From Chloroflexus sp. (lineage in GTDB: Bacteria > Chloroflexota > Anaerolineae > Anaerolineales > Villigracilaceae): DNA of 52,107 nucleotides. The position numbers were made by a program, and so were the translations under genes. Shown here in pieces: positions 42,229 through 51,422 of this stretch (the stretch's first letter is position 1; the number at the start of each line of letters is the position of its first letter). The notes beneath the pieces are model-generated. The model was not told the origin of the DNA and ran no database searches. It worked only from the letters and a program-made list of their open reading frames with translations. The stretch covers positions 1-52,107 of the forward strand of contig DYHT01000011.1 of NCBI GenBank assembly GCA_020723995.1, in the 5' to 3' direction.

Positions 42229-43047
42229 CTATTTCTTCATCCGCCAGGCGTACCCGCCCAATCCAATTCCCACCAATAAAATCAGCGCACCCAAAATACC
42301 CAGCAGCGGCGATCGCCCTCCAGATTCGTTTTCAGCTATGGGCTGGGATTTCGCTTGCGCCCCAAAGCCAACATAACTGGTATCACCCGGCGAAACTTTC
42401 AAAGTATTACTAAGGATGGTGGTTGGATTATAGCCATCCGGTACGGCTGCGCTGACTGAATACTCACCTTCAGGAACATTTATGAAGCAGACCGGGTCAT
42501 ATCCCCCAACGGTGTCCAGGGTTTGAGAATATGTGCCGGTAAGACTGGTCAGGCTGATCGCGCCGCCCTCGACGATCGGCTCTGTCCCGGTGGGAATGTA
42601 TTCGCCCTGAGCGTCGGTATTTGCCTGACGCAGGCCATCCCCGTTGCCGTCATTATACAAAGACACACATACCTTTGCCGTGCCGCCGCTGGAGGGGGTC
42701 GCGGTGGGCGGGATCGGGGTCGGGGTAGGAGAAGGGCCGGGGGTCGGCGAGGCGGCCGCGGGTCCGCCGATGCCGATCACCAGTTGTTGCCCGGTCACGA
42801 TGGTACAATCCGCGTCCAGGCGATTCGTCTGGCGCAAATATTCCATCGAAACTCCCATCAGCATGGAAATCCGAAGGCAGTTATCGTCCTGCTGAACCAC
42901 GTAGATGATCCGTCCATCCGGGCCGGGCGTGGGTGTGGCATAGGTCTGCGCCTGCGCGGCTGGGGCAGCCAGCGCGCCAAACGAGAGCCGCAATAGCAGG
43001 AAAGCGACCAGCAAAATGCCAATGACCGGGATTAGCTTGTTTCTCAT
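42229..43047 (-). CDS. LysM-domain membrane protein
   Basis: A 272-residue exported protein. An N-terminal signal or anchor (PVIGILLVAFLLLRLSFGAL), then a LysM-like domain (YVVQQDDNCLRISMLMGVSMEYLRQ..., about 49-92), a Pro/Thr linker, a beta-rich SdrD-B-like domain (VCVSLYNDGNGDGLRQ... VPEGEYSVSA) and a C-terminal TM helix with basic tail (LLGILGALILLVGIGLGGYAWRMKK). LysM binds peptidoglycan or glycan chains. The protein probably sits at the cell surface. The start Met lies behind ATGAGAAAC. Role unknown. Confidence 0.8.
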   Translation of the reverse strand: MRNKLIPVIGILLVAFLLLRLSFGALAAPAAQAQTYATPTPGPDGRIIYVVQQDDNCLRISMLMGVSMEYLRQTNRLDADCTIVTGQQLVIGIGGPAAASPTPGPSPTPTPIPPTATPSSGGTAKVCVSLYNDGNGDGLRQANTDAQGEYIPTGTEPIVEGGAISLTSLTGTYSQTLDTVGGYDPVCFINVPEGEYSVSAAVPDGYNPTTILSNTLKVSPGDTSYVGFGAQAKSQPIAENESGGRSPLLGILGALILLVGIGLGGYAWRMKK

Positions 43048-43174
43048 GATCTCACTTGGCGAGAATTATATCATTGCTGCACCCAAAAATTTTGAGACGG
43101 TTCATCCCGTCCGTGTGATGTGAAGATGATGACTCGTGATAAATAACAGTAGCACGCCGCCTTTGCTCTTGATA

Positions 43175-43513
43175 TACTTGGCACGGCCACAAATTACGGT
43201 TTTCTGTTGCCTGATTCGCGGGGCTGAAGCCGCCTGCTCAGTACATGAAAGTCCCTTCGGACTGGCAGAATGAGTCGGTTTTAACCGACTTCCACGCACT
43301 GAGGCAGGACTTCAGACTTCAGTTTGGTAAAAGCGCAGTTTTCTGTTGCCTGATTCGCGGGGCTGAAGCCGCCTGCTCAGTACTGCTCAGTACATGAAAG
43401 TCCCTTCGGACTGGCAGAATGAGTCGGTTTTAACCGACTTCCACGCACTGAGGCAGGACTTCAGTCCACCGAACCCCGTTTGGTAAAAGCGCAGTTTGTG
43501 CCCGTTTTCAGTA
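43175..43513. mobile_element. MITE copy with internal tandem duplication (339 bp)
   Basis: The same ends and TA flanks as the copy at 10705-10887 (start TACTTGG, end TTTTCAGTA; TA at 43173-43174 and 43514-43515). Inside, the sequence from TTCTGTTGCCTG to GCGCAGTT is present twice, the second beginning at 43341. The junction is at GCGCAGTT/TTCTG, so the repeat probably arose by recombination between similar inner sequences. No transposase is encoded. It ends 45 bases before the epimerase/dehydrogenase start. Confidence 0.9.
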
Positions 43514-43519
43514 TATAAT
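43514..43519 (+). promoter_or_regulatory. Possible -10 box at the MITE edge
   Basis: TATAAT is made by the target duplication TA plus flanking bases at the MITE edge. No good -35 box lies at standard spacing, so a MITE-derived promoter is only a possibility. Confidence 0.3.
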
Positions 43520-43558
43520 GCGATTGCTTGTCTTTGAACAAGGAGAATGGAGGTATCA

Positions 43559-44572
43559 ATGCGTAAAAAAATCACTCTCATCACTGGCGTTGTCGGCGAG
43601 GTGGGGCAGGCGCTGGTCAAGAGCCTGGCCGAAGGAAGGGACACCAACCTGGTCACGATGGATATTCGCCCGGCCCCCGATGAGATCACCCATCTCTCGA
43701 TCCACATTCAGGGCGATATCCTGGATAAGTCATTGCTCGCCAGGTTGGTCAGCGAGTATGAAATCACGACCATCTATCATATGGCCGCCCTACTCTCCAC
43801 CCGCGGCGAGTTCACCCCGGTAGAAGCTCATCAAGTGAACGTAGAAGGAACGATGGGACTTTTGCAACTGGCTGCCGAGCAGTCTGAGTGGCGTAAAGAG
43901 CCGGTGCTTTTTATCTTCCCCAGTTCGATTGCCGCTTACGGTATGCCCGACCTGAAAACAAAAGCCGACTTCCCGCGCGTGCGCGAGTGGGAATGGAATT
44001 ATCCGATCACCATGTATGGCTGCAACAAGCTTTACTGCGAGATGCTGGGGACTTATTTTAGCGAGTATTACCGGCAACTGGCCGCCGAACAACCCGTCAT
44101 GCTCGATTTCCGTTGTGTACGTTTTCCTGGATTGATCAGCGCTTTTACAGTACCTTCCGGCGGGACGAGCGATTACGGCCCGGAGATGCTGCACGCGGCC
44201 GCCAAAGGCGAAGCCTACACCTGCTTCGTGCGCGCAGATACCGCCATTCCCTTCATGGCCATGCCGGATGCCGTCACAGCCCTGGTCAAGCTGGCGCAAG
44301 CTCCAAAGAGTGGACTGCGGCGCTGTGTCTACAATGTGACCAGTTTCAGCCTGAGCGCGGCTCAAATCCGCGACCTGGTCGTGGAAGCATTCCCCGCTGC
44401 GCAAATTTCATTCCAGCCGGATGTCAAGCGCCAGCGCATTGTGGATAGTTGGCCGGCCGACCTGAACGACGAGGATGCCCGCCGCGACTGGGGTTGGCAG
44501 CCAGCTTATGACGTGAATCGCTCATTCAATGAGTATTTGATCCCGAATATTATCCAACGTTATCAGAAGTAA
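43559..44572 (+). CDS. NAD-dependent epimerase/dehydratase, L-threonine 3-dehydrogenase-like
   Basis: A 337-residue extended SDR. The NAD motif is ITGVVGEVGQALVKSL (residues 7-22), the catalytic Tyr-Lys pair is MYGCNKLYCE (about 154-163), and RCVRFPGLISAFTVPSGGTSDYGPEM resembles SDR-type L-threonine 3-dehydrogenases. Threonine oxidation or a sugar-nucleotide reaction are the likely options. The ATG 43559 follows GGAGG. The MITE copy lies directly upstream, so expression may have been altered. Confidence 0.85.
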   Translation: MRKKITLITGVVGEVGQALVKSLAEGRDTNLVTMDIRPAPDEITHLSIHIQGDILDKSLLARLVSEYEITTIYHMAALLSTRGEFTPVEAHQVNVEGTMGLLQLAAEQSEWRKEPVLFIFPSSIAAYGMPDLKTKADFPRVREWEWNYPITMYGCNKLYCEMLGTYFSEYYRQLAAEQPVMLDFRCVRFPGLISAFTVPSGGTSDYGPEMLHAAAKGEAYTCFVRADTAIPFMAMPDAVTALVKLAQAPKSGLRRCVYNVTSFSLSAAQIRDLVVEAFPAAQISFQPDVKRQRIVDSWPADLNDEDARRDWGWQPAYDVNRSFNEYLIPNIIQRYQK

Positions 44573-44611
44573 TCTCGATGGATTCATGACTGCATTGCAA
44601 AAAGGCTATTT

Positions 44612-44695
44612 TCCACGAAGAACACAAAGCCCACGAAGGATGACAGATGAAAAAGCTTTCTTCATACTAATTCGTGTCCTTCGTGGATTCCTGCT
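44612..44695. repeat. CACGAAGGA-type hairpin repeat
   Basis: TTTCCACGAAGAACACAAAG and TTCGTGTCCTTCGTGGATTC form a long imperfect stem around a GATGAAAAAGCTTTC loop. Same family as 16104-16155, 19899 and 20362. It lies in the leader of the lipoprotein at 44724. Confidence 0.7.
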
Positions 44696-44723
44696 TTTTA
44701 CAGTCAACCCACTTATTTTATTC

Positions 44724-45545
44724 ATGAAACCATCCGGGCGCGCACTGGGGGCATGTTTATTATTCTTTTTAGCTGCCTGTGCGAGCGTTTCCCCCTCGCC
44801 GTCCCTGAGGCTGCCTCCGACCGCTACCGATATGCCTTCGGCAGAAACGGTCACACCGACCGTCGTCTGGTTCCCCCCCACCGATACACCGACACCTTTC
44901 CCAACCCAGGTCGTCATTCCCACCCCGGAAGGACGCCCCGGTCTGGGCGAAGTTATTTTCACAGATCATTTTGATCAGCCAGAGTTCTGGAACACGGCTG
45001 TATCCAACACCGCCAGCGCTGTGATTGACCGCAGCCGGCTGACGTTGGCAGTCAACCAAGCGCGTACGGCTGTCGTCAGCCTGCGCAAGCAGCCGCTGTT
45101 GGGGGATTTCTACGCCGAGATAACGGCCAGTCTCAGCCTGTGCCGGGGCAAGGATCAGTACGGGTTGCTCGTGCGGGTTTTATCCAGCGGCGATTACTAC
45201 CGCTACATCATCAATTGTAGCGGTCAGGTACGGCTGGAACGCGTGCGCAGCGACCAGCCTTATCCTCTGCAAGACTGGCTGCCAAGCGGCGACGCGCCCC
45301 CCGGCGCGCCGGCCGAAGTCAAAATGGGCGTTTGGGCGGTCGGCTCTGAAATGCGCTTCTTCCTGAACGACCGCTACCAATTCACCGTGCGTGACCCGCT
45401 CTTCAAGCAGGGTAGCCTGGGTGTTTTTATTAAGTCCGAAGGCGCCAGCCCGGTGACAGTCAGCTTCTCGAACCTGTTCGTATACGCGGTCACCTATGCC
45501 AGCCCGACGCCCTCCGCCACGCTGACTAATACGCCGCGTCCTTGA
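44724..45545 (+). CDS. Lipoprotein with a laminin-G/DUF1080-like domain
   Basis: A 273-residue predicted lipoprotein with signal ALGACLLFFLAAC (lipobox Cys at about 19), a Thr/Pro linker (residues 20-70), and a beta-sandwich-like domain: FTDHFDQPEFWNT, YAEITASLSLCRGKDQYGLLV, YRYIINCSGQVRLE, VGSEMRFFLNDRYQFTVRD, GSLGVFIKSEGASPVTVSF. This resembles concanavalin-type glycan-binding folds. No enzyme motif is visible. The ATG 44724 is chosen for its signal peptide; upstream in-frame Mets lie within a repeat. Confidence 0.7.
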   Translation: MKPSGRALGACLLFFLAACASVSPSPSLRLPPTATDMPSAETVTPTVVWFPPTDTPTPFPTQVVIPTPEGRPGLGEVIFTDHFDQPEFWNTAVSNTASAVIDRSRLTLAVNQARTAVVSLRKQPLLGDFYAEITASLSLCRGKDQYGLLVRVLSSGDYYRYIINCSGQVRLERVRSDQPYPLQDWLPSGDAPPGAPAEVKMGVWAVGSEMRFFLNDRYQFTVRDPLFKQGSLGVFIKSEGASPVTVSFSNLFVYAVTYASPTPSATLTNTPRP

Positions 45546-45611
45546 GAATTTGTGATTTCAGACGTGTCCCTGTTAGAGGATTGACGATTTACGATTGCCC
45601 ACCCATATCAA

Positions 45612-46421
45612 ATGAAAATAAACAAACTGAATGACCTGCCACCAAGAGAATGGCTGAAATTCCAGAAATCATGGTTCATCCATAATCCGCCGCCGCGCAA
45701 AAAAGGCGTGCTGCTACATCCGGCCAAGTTTCCGGAGACGATGGCCCAGGAATTCATCGAATTCTTCACCAAGCGCGGCGAAAGCGTGCTGGACCCGATG
45801 GCTGGCACCGGCTCGACGCTAGTCGCCGCCCTGCGCGCCGGACGGCACTCCTACGGCATCGAACTCAACCCGAAGTACGCCGAGATCGCCCGCCAGATCA
45901 TCGCAGAAGAGCGCGCCACGCTGGGATCATCCGTCGAAGGTCTAACGTCCAACGTCATCACGGGTGACGCGTCACAGGCTCTCGACTTTGGACTTTCGAT
46001 CTTCGACTATGTTTTGACCTCTCCGCCCTATTGGGACATGCTCCACGCGCGCGGCGCGGGGACGCAGAAGAAGCGCCGCACCGCGCCGGAGCTGGATGTC
46101 TTCTACTCCGATGACCCAAACGACCTGGGCAACCTCCACGATTACGAAGAGTTTCTTCAAAAACTGGTCATCATCTATGCCGGGCTAAAACCGATGCTGC
46201 GCGAGAAAGCCTATCTGACCATCATAGTCAAAAACGTTAAGAAAGGCGGCAAAATCTATCCGCTGGCCTGGGATCTTGGCCGCGAGCTGGGCAAGGTGTA
46301 TACACTCAAGGATGAAAAAATCTGGTGTCAAACGAACCAGTCCCTCGCGCCTTATGGGCTGGGCAGCGCGTGGGTGAGCAATACTTTTCACCATTATTGC
46401 CTGCAATTTCGCAACGAATAA
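45612..46421 (+). CDS. DNA methyltransferase (motif I first, TSPPYW)
   Basis: A 269-residue AdoMet-dependent DNA methyltransferase. Motif I VLDPMAGTGSTLVAALRAG comes first (about 59-77), then LTSPPYWDM (about 136-144) and a C-terminal GKIYPLAWDLGREL region. The order and TSPPY fit N4-cytosine or N6-adenine methylases that work on duplex DNA; the target is unknown. A nuclease-like gene (46559) follows at 137 bases and may be its partner. Confidence 0.85.
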   Translation: MKINKLNDLPPREWLKFQKSWFIHNPPPRKKGVLLHPAKFPETMAQEFIEFFTKRGESVLDPMAGTGSTLVAALRAGRHSYGIELNPKYAEIARQIIAEERATLGSSVEGLTSNVITGDASQALDFGLSIFDYVLTSPPYWDMLHARGAGTQKKRRTAPELDVFYSDDPNDLGNLHDYEEFLQKLVIIYAGLKPMLREKAYLTIIVKNVKKGGKIYPLAWDLGRELGKVYTLKDEKIWCQTNQSLAPYGLGSAWVSNTFHHYCLQFRNE

Positions 46422-46442
46422 TTTTTATGTGGGATAGGCCCA

Positions 46443-46504
46443 GCCAGCAGAACAATTGCTGGCAAATCCGTTTTTTCAGATGGGCGACAGTCGCACTGTC
46501 GCCC
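46443..46504. repeat. Two hairpins between methylase and nuclease-like gene
   Basis: CCAGCAG-AACAA-TTGCTGG-type stem (46443-46462) and GGGCGACAGT-CGC-ACTGTCGCCC (46482-46504). The second is perfect. Both lie in a short gap and resemble repeats seen elsewhere in the window. Confidence 0.7.
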
Positions 46505-46558
46505 CGCCAAGGTGGCTGTCCTCGCAGATGGCAACTGTGGCGAACAGGTATCAGAGCT

Positions 46559-47581
46559 ATGATCAGCGCAACCGACCTCCTCCATCTCCTCTACACCCCC
46601 GACCTAACCGAGGGCGGCATCGCCTATGCCTGCCGTTCGCTGGCTTACACCTATGACCGCATGGGCGGCTCGCCGCTCGACCGCCTGCGGCGCATCGTGG
46701 GCGGCGTGGCGGTGGAACTGGCCTTCCGCCGCTACCTGACCGAGCAGGGTATCCCCTTCGATGTGCTGGGCGCGACGCCTTTCACCGCTCCCGACCGCTA
46801 CGACGTTTCGCTCGGCGGCCATCGCTGTGACTTGAAAAGTTTTCTTATCACCCGCCGCAGGCAGATCAGCCTGGTGCGCCGCGACCCAAGTCTGGTGCTG
46901 CAAGCCCCGGCGCTCGTCCCGCTCGACCAGTTCGCCGCCGAGGGACACACCAGCCAGGATATTTATCTTTTCGCCTTCCTGCTGGCCTTGACCACCCCCT
47001 CGCAGGAAGATTTACAGAGAGCCATTACTGCCAGACAACCACTTTACCTTATTCACCCTATGCCCGAAAGCTGGGCGCGACCCAAACTGTGGCTGCCGCT
47101 CGAAAAATTGGCCCTGAAAAGCGAGTGCGAGCAGCCCATCACCGTCGAAATCGGCGGGCAGGATGCCATGCGCAATTTTGTCACCGCCATGCTGGAACTC
47201 CCGCCGAAGACGCGCGTGGCAGTGGAACAGGCTTTCCACAGCCTCGCCTACGTCCACGCGACGCGACTGCCCGAGGCTTCACCGCGAGCGCTCAGCCGAG
47301 CGGTGCGGATAGGCATCCACAGCCCCGTGCGCGGCGCGGCGTATCTCATCCAGCCGCACGAATGGGGTAACATCTGGATTTACGGGATGGATATCATTCT
47401 AGCCGGTTATCTGACCCGCGAGGAATTTCGTCGCAAGGCCCATGTCTTACCGGCTGGAAGTCGCACCTTTCAATACGACCGTACGCGCGCCAAGAACCTG
47501 GAGGTTCGCATGGCTGAACTCAACTCACTCGGAAGTCTGTTTGAGAGGGTGTGTACTTGGGAAGCCAACAAGAGAATCTAA
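46559..47581 (+). CDS. PD-(D/E)XK nuclease-like protein
   Basis: A 340-residue protein that I do not recognise as a named family. A nuclease-like core is visible: E53 in GGVAVELAFRRYL, D82 in RYDVSLGG, and D91-L-K93 in HRCDLKSF, the D-x8-DxK pattern of restriction-type enzymes. The C-terminal part (NIWIYGMDIILAGYLTREEF) shows no motif. Directly following a DNA methyltransferase gene, it is a reasonable candidate for a restriction partner. The start at ATG 46559 has only a weak ribosome binding site; in-frame sequence upstream is repeat. Confidence 0.55.
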   Translation: MISATDLLHLLYTPDLTEGGIAYACRSLAYTYDRMGGSPLDRLRRIVGGVAVELAFRRYLTEQGIPFDVLGATPFTAPDRYDVSLGGHRCDLKSFLITRRRQISLVRRDPSLVLQAPALVPLDQFAAEGHTSQDIYLFAFLLALTTPSQEDLQRAITARQPLYLIHPMPESWARPKLWLPLEKLALKSECEQPITVEIGGQDAMRNFVTAMLELPPKTRVAVEQAFHSLAYVHATRLPEASPRALSRAVRIGIHSPVRGAAYLIQPHEWGNIWIYGMDIILAGYLTREEFRRKAHVLPAGSRTFQYDRTRAKNLEVRMAELNSLGSLFERVCTWEANKRI

Positions 47582-47661
47582 GAGTGTTCGAAAATGGAGC
47601 AGACCCTTCTGACTCAGACTGCCACGCACAATTAATCCATCCTTCCAAAGCCTAAAAACCA

Positions 47662-48411
47662 ATGACCGATTCCCTACCCCGCAAACCACTCGGCATCAAA
47701 AGTTATGGCAGCATTGCCCATCTGCCCGGCAGTCGCGTCGGTATTGGCGACCACAAATGCCACGAAGGGCAAAAACGTATCGCCACCGAAAAAGCCCGCG
47801 ACCGCCATGACCAGATCATCGTCCAGGAAAAATTGGATGGCTCGAACGTGGGCATCGCCCGCCTGAACAGCGAAATTTACGCCCTGACACGCGCCGGTTA
47901 TCTGGCGTCCACTTCTCCCTATGAACAGCACCACCACTTCGAGCGCTGGGTTCAGCAGAACAAAAACCGATTTCTGGCAGTTTTGAAAGACGGCGAACGG
48001 CTATGTGGTGAGTGGTTGATGCTGGCACATGGTACACGTTACAAACTCAAACACGAGCCATTTGTGACTTTTGATTTGATGACCGGCGCAACTCGCATGA
48101 TCTATGCTGAGGTTATCGAGCGGGTTAGCCTCGGAGACTTCATCACCCCGCACCTGCTCCACCGCGGCCTGCCACTGACCATCGAACAGGCTCTAACCCT
48201 CTTGAATACATACGGCTTCCACGGCGCGCTCGATCCGGTGGAAGGGGCTGTCTGGCGCGTTGAGCGCAACGAACTCATCCGCCCGGGTGGCCGTGACCGC
48301 CGCTGGCGGGTGGATTTCCTCGTCAAATACGTCCGACCGGGTAAGGTGGATGGTTGTTATCTCGAGGAAGTTTCTGGCAATCCGCCAATTTACAACTGGA
48401 TGCCGTCATAA
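47662..48411 (+). CDS. RNA ligase (Rnl2-like) family protein
   Basis: A 249-residue nucleotidyltransferase. Motif I EKLDGSNVG (adenylated Lys57), then GEWLMLAHGTRY (motif III region), EGAVWRVERN (motif IV) and DFLVKYVR (motif V) match the T4 Rnl2-like ligase core. No C-terminal domain beyond the core is present, so it is a minimal ligase. It may repair broken RNA or nicks in duplexes. Located between the nuclease-like gene and a SNF2 ATPase. Confidence 0.85.
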   Translation: MTDSLPRKPLGIKSYGSIAHLPGSRVGIGDHKCHEGQKRIATEKARDRHDQIIVQEKLDGSNVGIARLNSEIYALTRAGYLASTSPYEQHHHFERWVQQNKNRFLAVLKDGERLCGEWLMLAHGTRYKLKHEPFVTFDLMTGATRMIYAEVIERVSLGDFITPHLLHRGLPLTIEQALTLLNTYGFHGALDPVEGAVWRVERNELIRPGGRDRRWRVDFLVKYVRPGKVDGCYLEEVSGNPPIYNWMPS

Positions 48412-48511
48412 ATTCAAATCTGTCGCGGCGCACCCAGGTAGTCGAGCATCAGAACAGGTATAATCAGGGGAAATTGCTCACTTCTTTAGCCCAAATCTTT
48501 CGGAGTTTTCC

Positions 48512-51373
48512 ATGCCCACTGACATCCAGGACCAGATCGAGCGCCGCCGCGAGCGGGCGCGTGCAGAGATCCTCAAGATTGCCAACAAAGGCAGCCATCC
48601 CGTATTCAGCCAGTTCGAGGTCAAATCGGCGGTCTCCGGGCGCGTCTACCGGGTGGAAATCCGCGCGCTGGACGAACTGCAAAATTCCTGCACCTGCCCG
48701 GATTACAAGACCAATCTGATCGGCACCTGCAAGCACATCGAGGGCGTGCTTATCCACCTGAAAGCGGAACACGGCGAAAAACTCAAGCAACTTGCGGAGG
48801 AACGTCCACGCGGCGCGCAAATCTACCTGCACTATGGCGTGGATGTGACCGTGCGCGTTACCCTGCCGCTGCCCGACCGCGCCCCGATCCGGGAACTGCT
48901 CGCCCGCTACTTCGACCCCTCCGGCCTGCTGACAGGTCCCGCGCTGCAAACGCTGCCCGCCCTGTTGGCAGACCTCGCCTCCCTGCCATCCCGCGAAAGA
49001 CCGCTGGTTGGCGTTACCGAGGCCGTGCGCGAGTATCTGGCCCTGCTGCAAGACCGCGAGGAAGTGGCGCAGCAAAAGGAATGGTTCCTCGACCAGGTGA
49101 AGAGCGGCCGCCGCACCTTCGACGTGCTTTCCACCAAACTCTACCCCTACCAGGAACTGGGCGCCATGCACCTGGCCTTCGGGCGCCGCGCCATGCTGGC
49201 CGACGATATGGGACTCGGTAAAACCGTACAGGCCATCGCCGCCGCCTCCTTGTTGAAAGAAATGCGCGACATCCAGCAGGCACTGATCGTCTGCCCGGCC
49301 TCGCTCAAGCACCAGTGGGCGCGCGAGATCCGCCGCTTCACCTCCCTGCCGGTCACGGTCGTCGAAGGCGGCCAGTTGGAGCGCCGCAAACTCTACCGGG
49401 AGCCGGGTTTCTTCAAGATCATCAACTACGAACTCGTCCGCCACGATTTCGACGAACTGCTCGAACTGCGTCCCGACCTGATCATCCTCGACGAGGCTCA
49501 GCGCATCAAGAACTGGCGCGCCAAGACCGCCCAGATGGTCAAGGCCCTGCCCAGCCGCTACGCCTTCGTCCTGACCGGCACGCCGCTCGAAAACCGGATT
49601 GATGAACTCTACAGCATCTTCCAGTTCCTCGACGCGCGCATCCTCGGTCCGCTGTGGTACTTCAACGATCGCTTCTATGAACTGGAAAAACGTGACAGCG
49701 GCACGTACAAGGTGCTTGGCTACAAAAATATTGATCAGTTGCGCGCCCTCATCAAGCCTTATGTTCTCCGCCGCACGCGCGCCGAAGTGCTCAAGGACCT
49801 GCCGCCGCGCACCGACAACCACTACTTCGTCGAGATGAGCGACCCGCAGTGGAACGCCTACAACGAGTTCAAAGAAAAACTGGCGAGACTGATCGCCATC
49901 GTCAAACGCCGCCCGCTCACCCCCAAAGAGCGCGAACTCCTGCTGATGTACCTGGTCAAGATGCGCCTGATCTGCAACGCCCTGGCGCTGCACGATAAAG
50001 AAATCCCGCTCCTGGAAAGCGAAAAAACCGGCCCCAAGTTGGGCGAGCTGGGAGAAATCCTGGATGAAGAAATCGCCAGTAACGGCTACAAAGCCATCGT
50101 TTTCAGCCAGTGGGCCACCATGCTGGCGCTCACCGAACCGGTCATCCAGCGCGTCGGCCTGGGCTACGTCAAACTCACAGGGGATGTCCCCTCCGCCAGG
50201 CGCGGCGACCTCATCCAGAAATTTTTCGATGATCCCGCTTGCCGCGTCTTCCTATCCACCGACGCCGGCGGCGTGGGCCTCAACCTGCAAGCCGCCAGCC
50301 TGGTGATCAACCTCGACCTGCCCTGGAACCCGGCTGTGCTCGAACAGCGCATCGCCCGCGCCCACCGTCTCGGCCAGCCCTCCTCGGTGCAGGTCATCAA
50401 CCTGGTCGCCAAGGACACTATCGAGGAGCGCATGTTGGACACCCTGGCCGCCAAGAAAAACGTCTTTGCCAGCGTCTTCGGCGCGGAGGAAGCCCCCAGC
50501 GCGATCAAATTTGCCGACATGGGCCAGAGCCTGCTGCAAAAACTGGGCGACCTGCTCGAAAAACCGGCGGCGGTCGAGCTGGACCTGGCGCCTGTTCCCG
50601 TTTCCGAGGCCGAGGCCCGGCCCGAGGCAGTTCCGGCTGCCCCTCCCACGCTGAAAGGATTCACCACCTTGCTACTGGACCGCTTACGCGGGCGCATCCT
50701 GCTCGTGCGCAAAGCACCGCCCATGCCGAGCGTCAGTGGCGATGGGATTCTGGTGGTCGTCTCCGGCGCGCCGGCTGAACTGCGCCCGGTGGTCGAAAAC
50801 ACCATCGCCGAACATTACCTCGAAAACCCGCCCGCCCTGCACCTGATGGATGCGGAAGGCTTCCGCGCCCTCTCGGCTTTCATCCCGGCCCTGGCCGCTG
50901 CCCCAGCCCCGGAAGAAGTCGCCTATCACGCCTCGGCCCTGCCCGCCGCGCCGGTCAGCGATGCCAGCCAATTCGAAGCGCGCCGCAAACGCGCCGGCGA
51001 GGGACTGGCCTTCGCCGAAAAACGTCTCGCCCTGGCGGATGTGCTGCTCGAGGGCGGATTCCCCGAAGAGATGACCCGTCCGCTGCGCGAGTCCCTCGGC
51101 TGGGCGCTGACCTCGCTCCTGACCCTGCACACCGACCGCGACCCGGCCGCCGACCTGCCCTCCGCGCGCCTGGTCCAATCCGAGCTCGTCGAGCGCGGCC
51201 GCCTGCCCGCCGGGTTATCCCAAGGCATCGCCCAGGTTCGGGATCTGACCGCCCCGACCGAGGCTGGGGAGGAAGCAGTTCCCTTGTCCGCGCAAACGGG
51301 ACAGACGCTGCTCGAGTCCGTGAGAGAGTTGGTCACCCTCGCGCAGGAACAAGTGGTCAAGACAAGACTATAA
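48512..51373 (+). CDS. SWIM zinc-finger SNF2 family helicase/ATPase
   Basis: A 953-residue SNF2 ATPase. An N-terminal SWIM finger (NSCTCPD...TCKH; CxC at 60-62, CxH at 73-75) is followed by the SNF2 core: motif I DDMGLGKTVQAI (about 230), motif II DEAQ (about 327), LTGTPLEN, and the C-terminal helicase lobe with LSTDAGGVGLNLQ (about 583) and QRIARAHRLGQ (about 612). Residues from about 690 to 953 are not recognised. It likely remodels or moves on duplex DNA. DEAQ rather than DEAH is common in bacterial SNF2. Start ATG has no clear ribosome binding site. Confidence 0.92.
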   Translation: MPTDIQDQIERRRERARAEILKIANKGSHPVFSQFEVKSAVSGRVYRVEIRALDELQNSCTCPDYKTNLIGTCKHIEGVLIHLKAEHGEKLKQLAEERPRGAQIYLHYGVDVTVRVTLPLPDRAPIRELLARYFDPSGLLTGPALQTLPALLADLASLPSRERPLVGVTEAVREYLALLQDREEVAQQKEWFLDQVKSGRRTFDVLSTKLYPYQELGAMHLAFGRRAMLADDMGLGKTVQAIAAASLLKEMRDIQQALIVCPASLKHQWAREIRRFTSLPVTVVEGGQLERRKLYREPGFFKIINYELVRHDFDELLELRPDLIILDEAQRIKNWRAKTAQMVKALPSRYAFVLTGTPLENRIDELYSIFQFLDARILGPLWYFNDRFYELEKRDSGTYKVLGYKNIDQLRALIKPYVLRRTRAEVLKDLPPRTDNHYFVEMSDPQWNAYNEFKEKLARLIAIVKRRPLTPKERELLLMYLVKMRLICNALALHDKEIPLLESEKTGPKLGELGEILDEEIASNGYKAIVFSQWATMLALTEPVIQRVGLGYVKLTGDVPSARRGDLIQKFFDDPACRVFLSTDAGGVGLNLQAASLVINLDLPWNPAVLEQRIARAHRLGQPSSVQVINLVAKDTIEERMLDTLAAKKNVFASVFGAEEAPSAIKFADMGQSLLQKLGDLLEKPAAVELDLAPVPVSEAEARPEAVPAAPPTLKGFTTLLLDRLRGRILLVRKAPPMPSVSGDGILVVVSGAPAELRPVVENTIAEHYLENPPALHLMDAEGFRALSAFIPALAAAPAPEEVAYHASALPAAPVSDASQFEARRKRAGEGLAFAEKRLALADVLLEGGFPEEMTRPLRESLGWALTSLLTLHTDRDPAADLPSARLVQSELVERGRLPAGLSQGIAQVRDLTAPTEAGEEAVPLSAQTGQTLLESVRELVTLAQEQVVKTRL

Positions 51374-51422
51374 TACAAAGCAGCGCGAGATTTGTCTCGC
51401 CTTGCCGAAAGGAGAAGTTTCC

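Larger units (their letters stand above)
43048..43558. other. Gap containing a dimeric MITE
   Basis: No gene fits these 511 bases. The central 339 bases are the MITE at 43175-43513. The left part (43048-43174) shows no recognised feature. The right edge leads directly into the ribosome binding site of the next gene. Confidence 0.6.

Noticed and set aside
43302-43340. Second independent MITE insertion inside the first
   Set aside because: The inner copy lacks the left end and TA duplication. A tandem recombination junction explains it better.
48464-49993. Long minus-strand reading frame of 509 codons
   Set aside because: It lies wholly within the SNF2 gene, which has all its motifs. The opposite-strand frame is a by-product of high GC.
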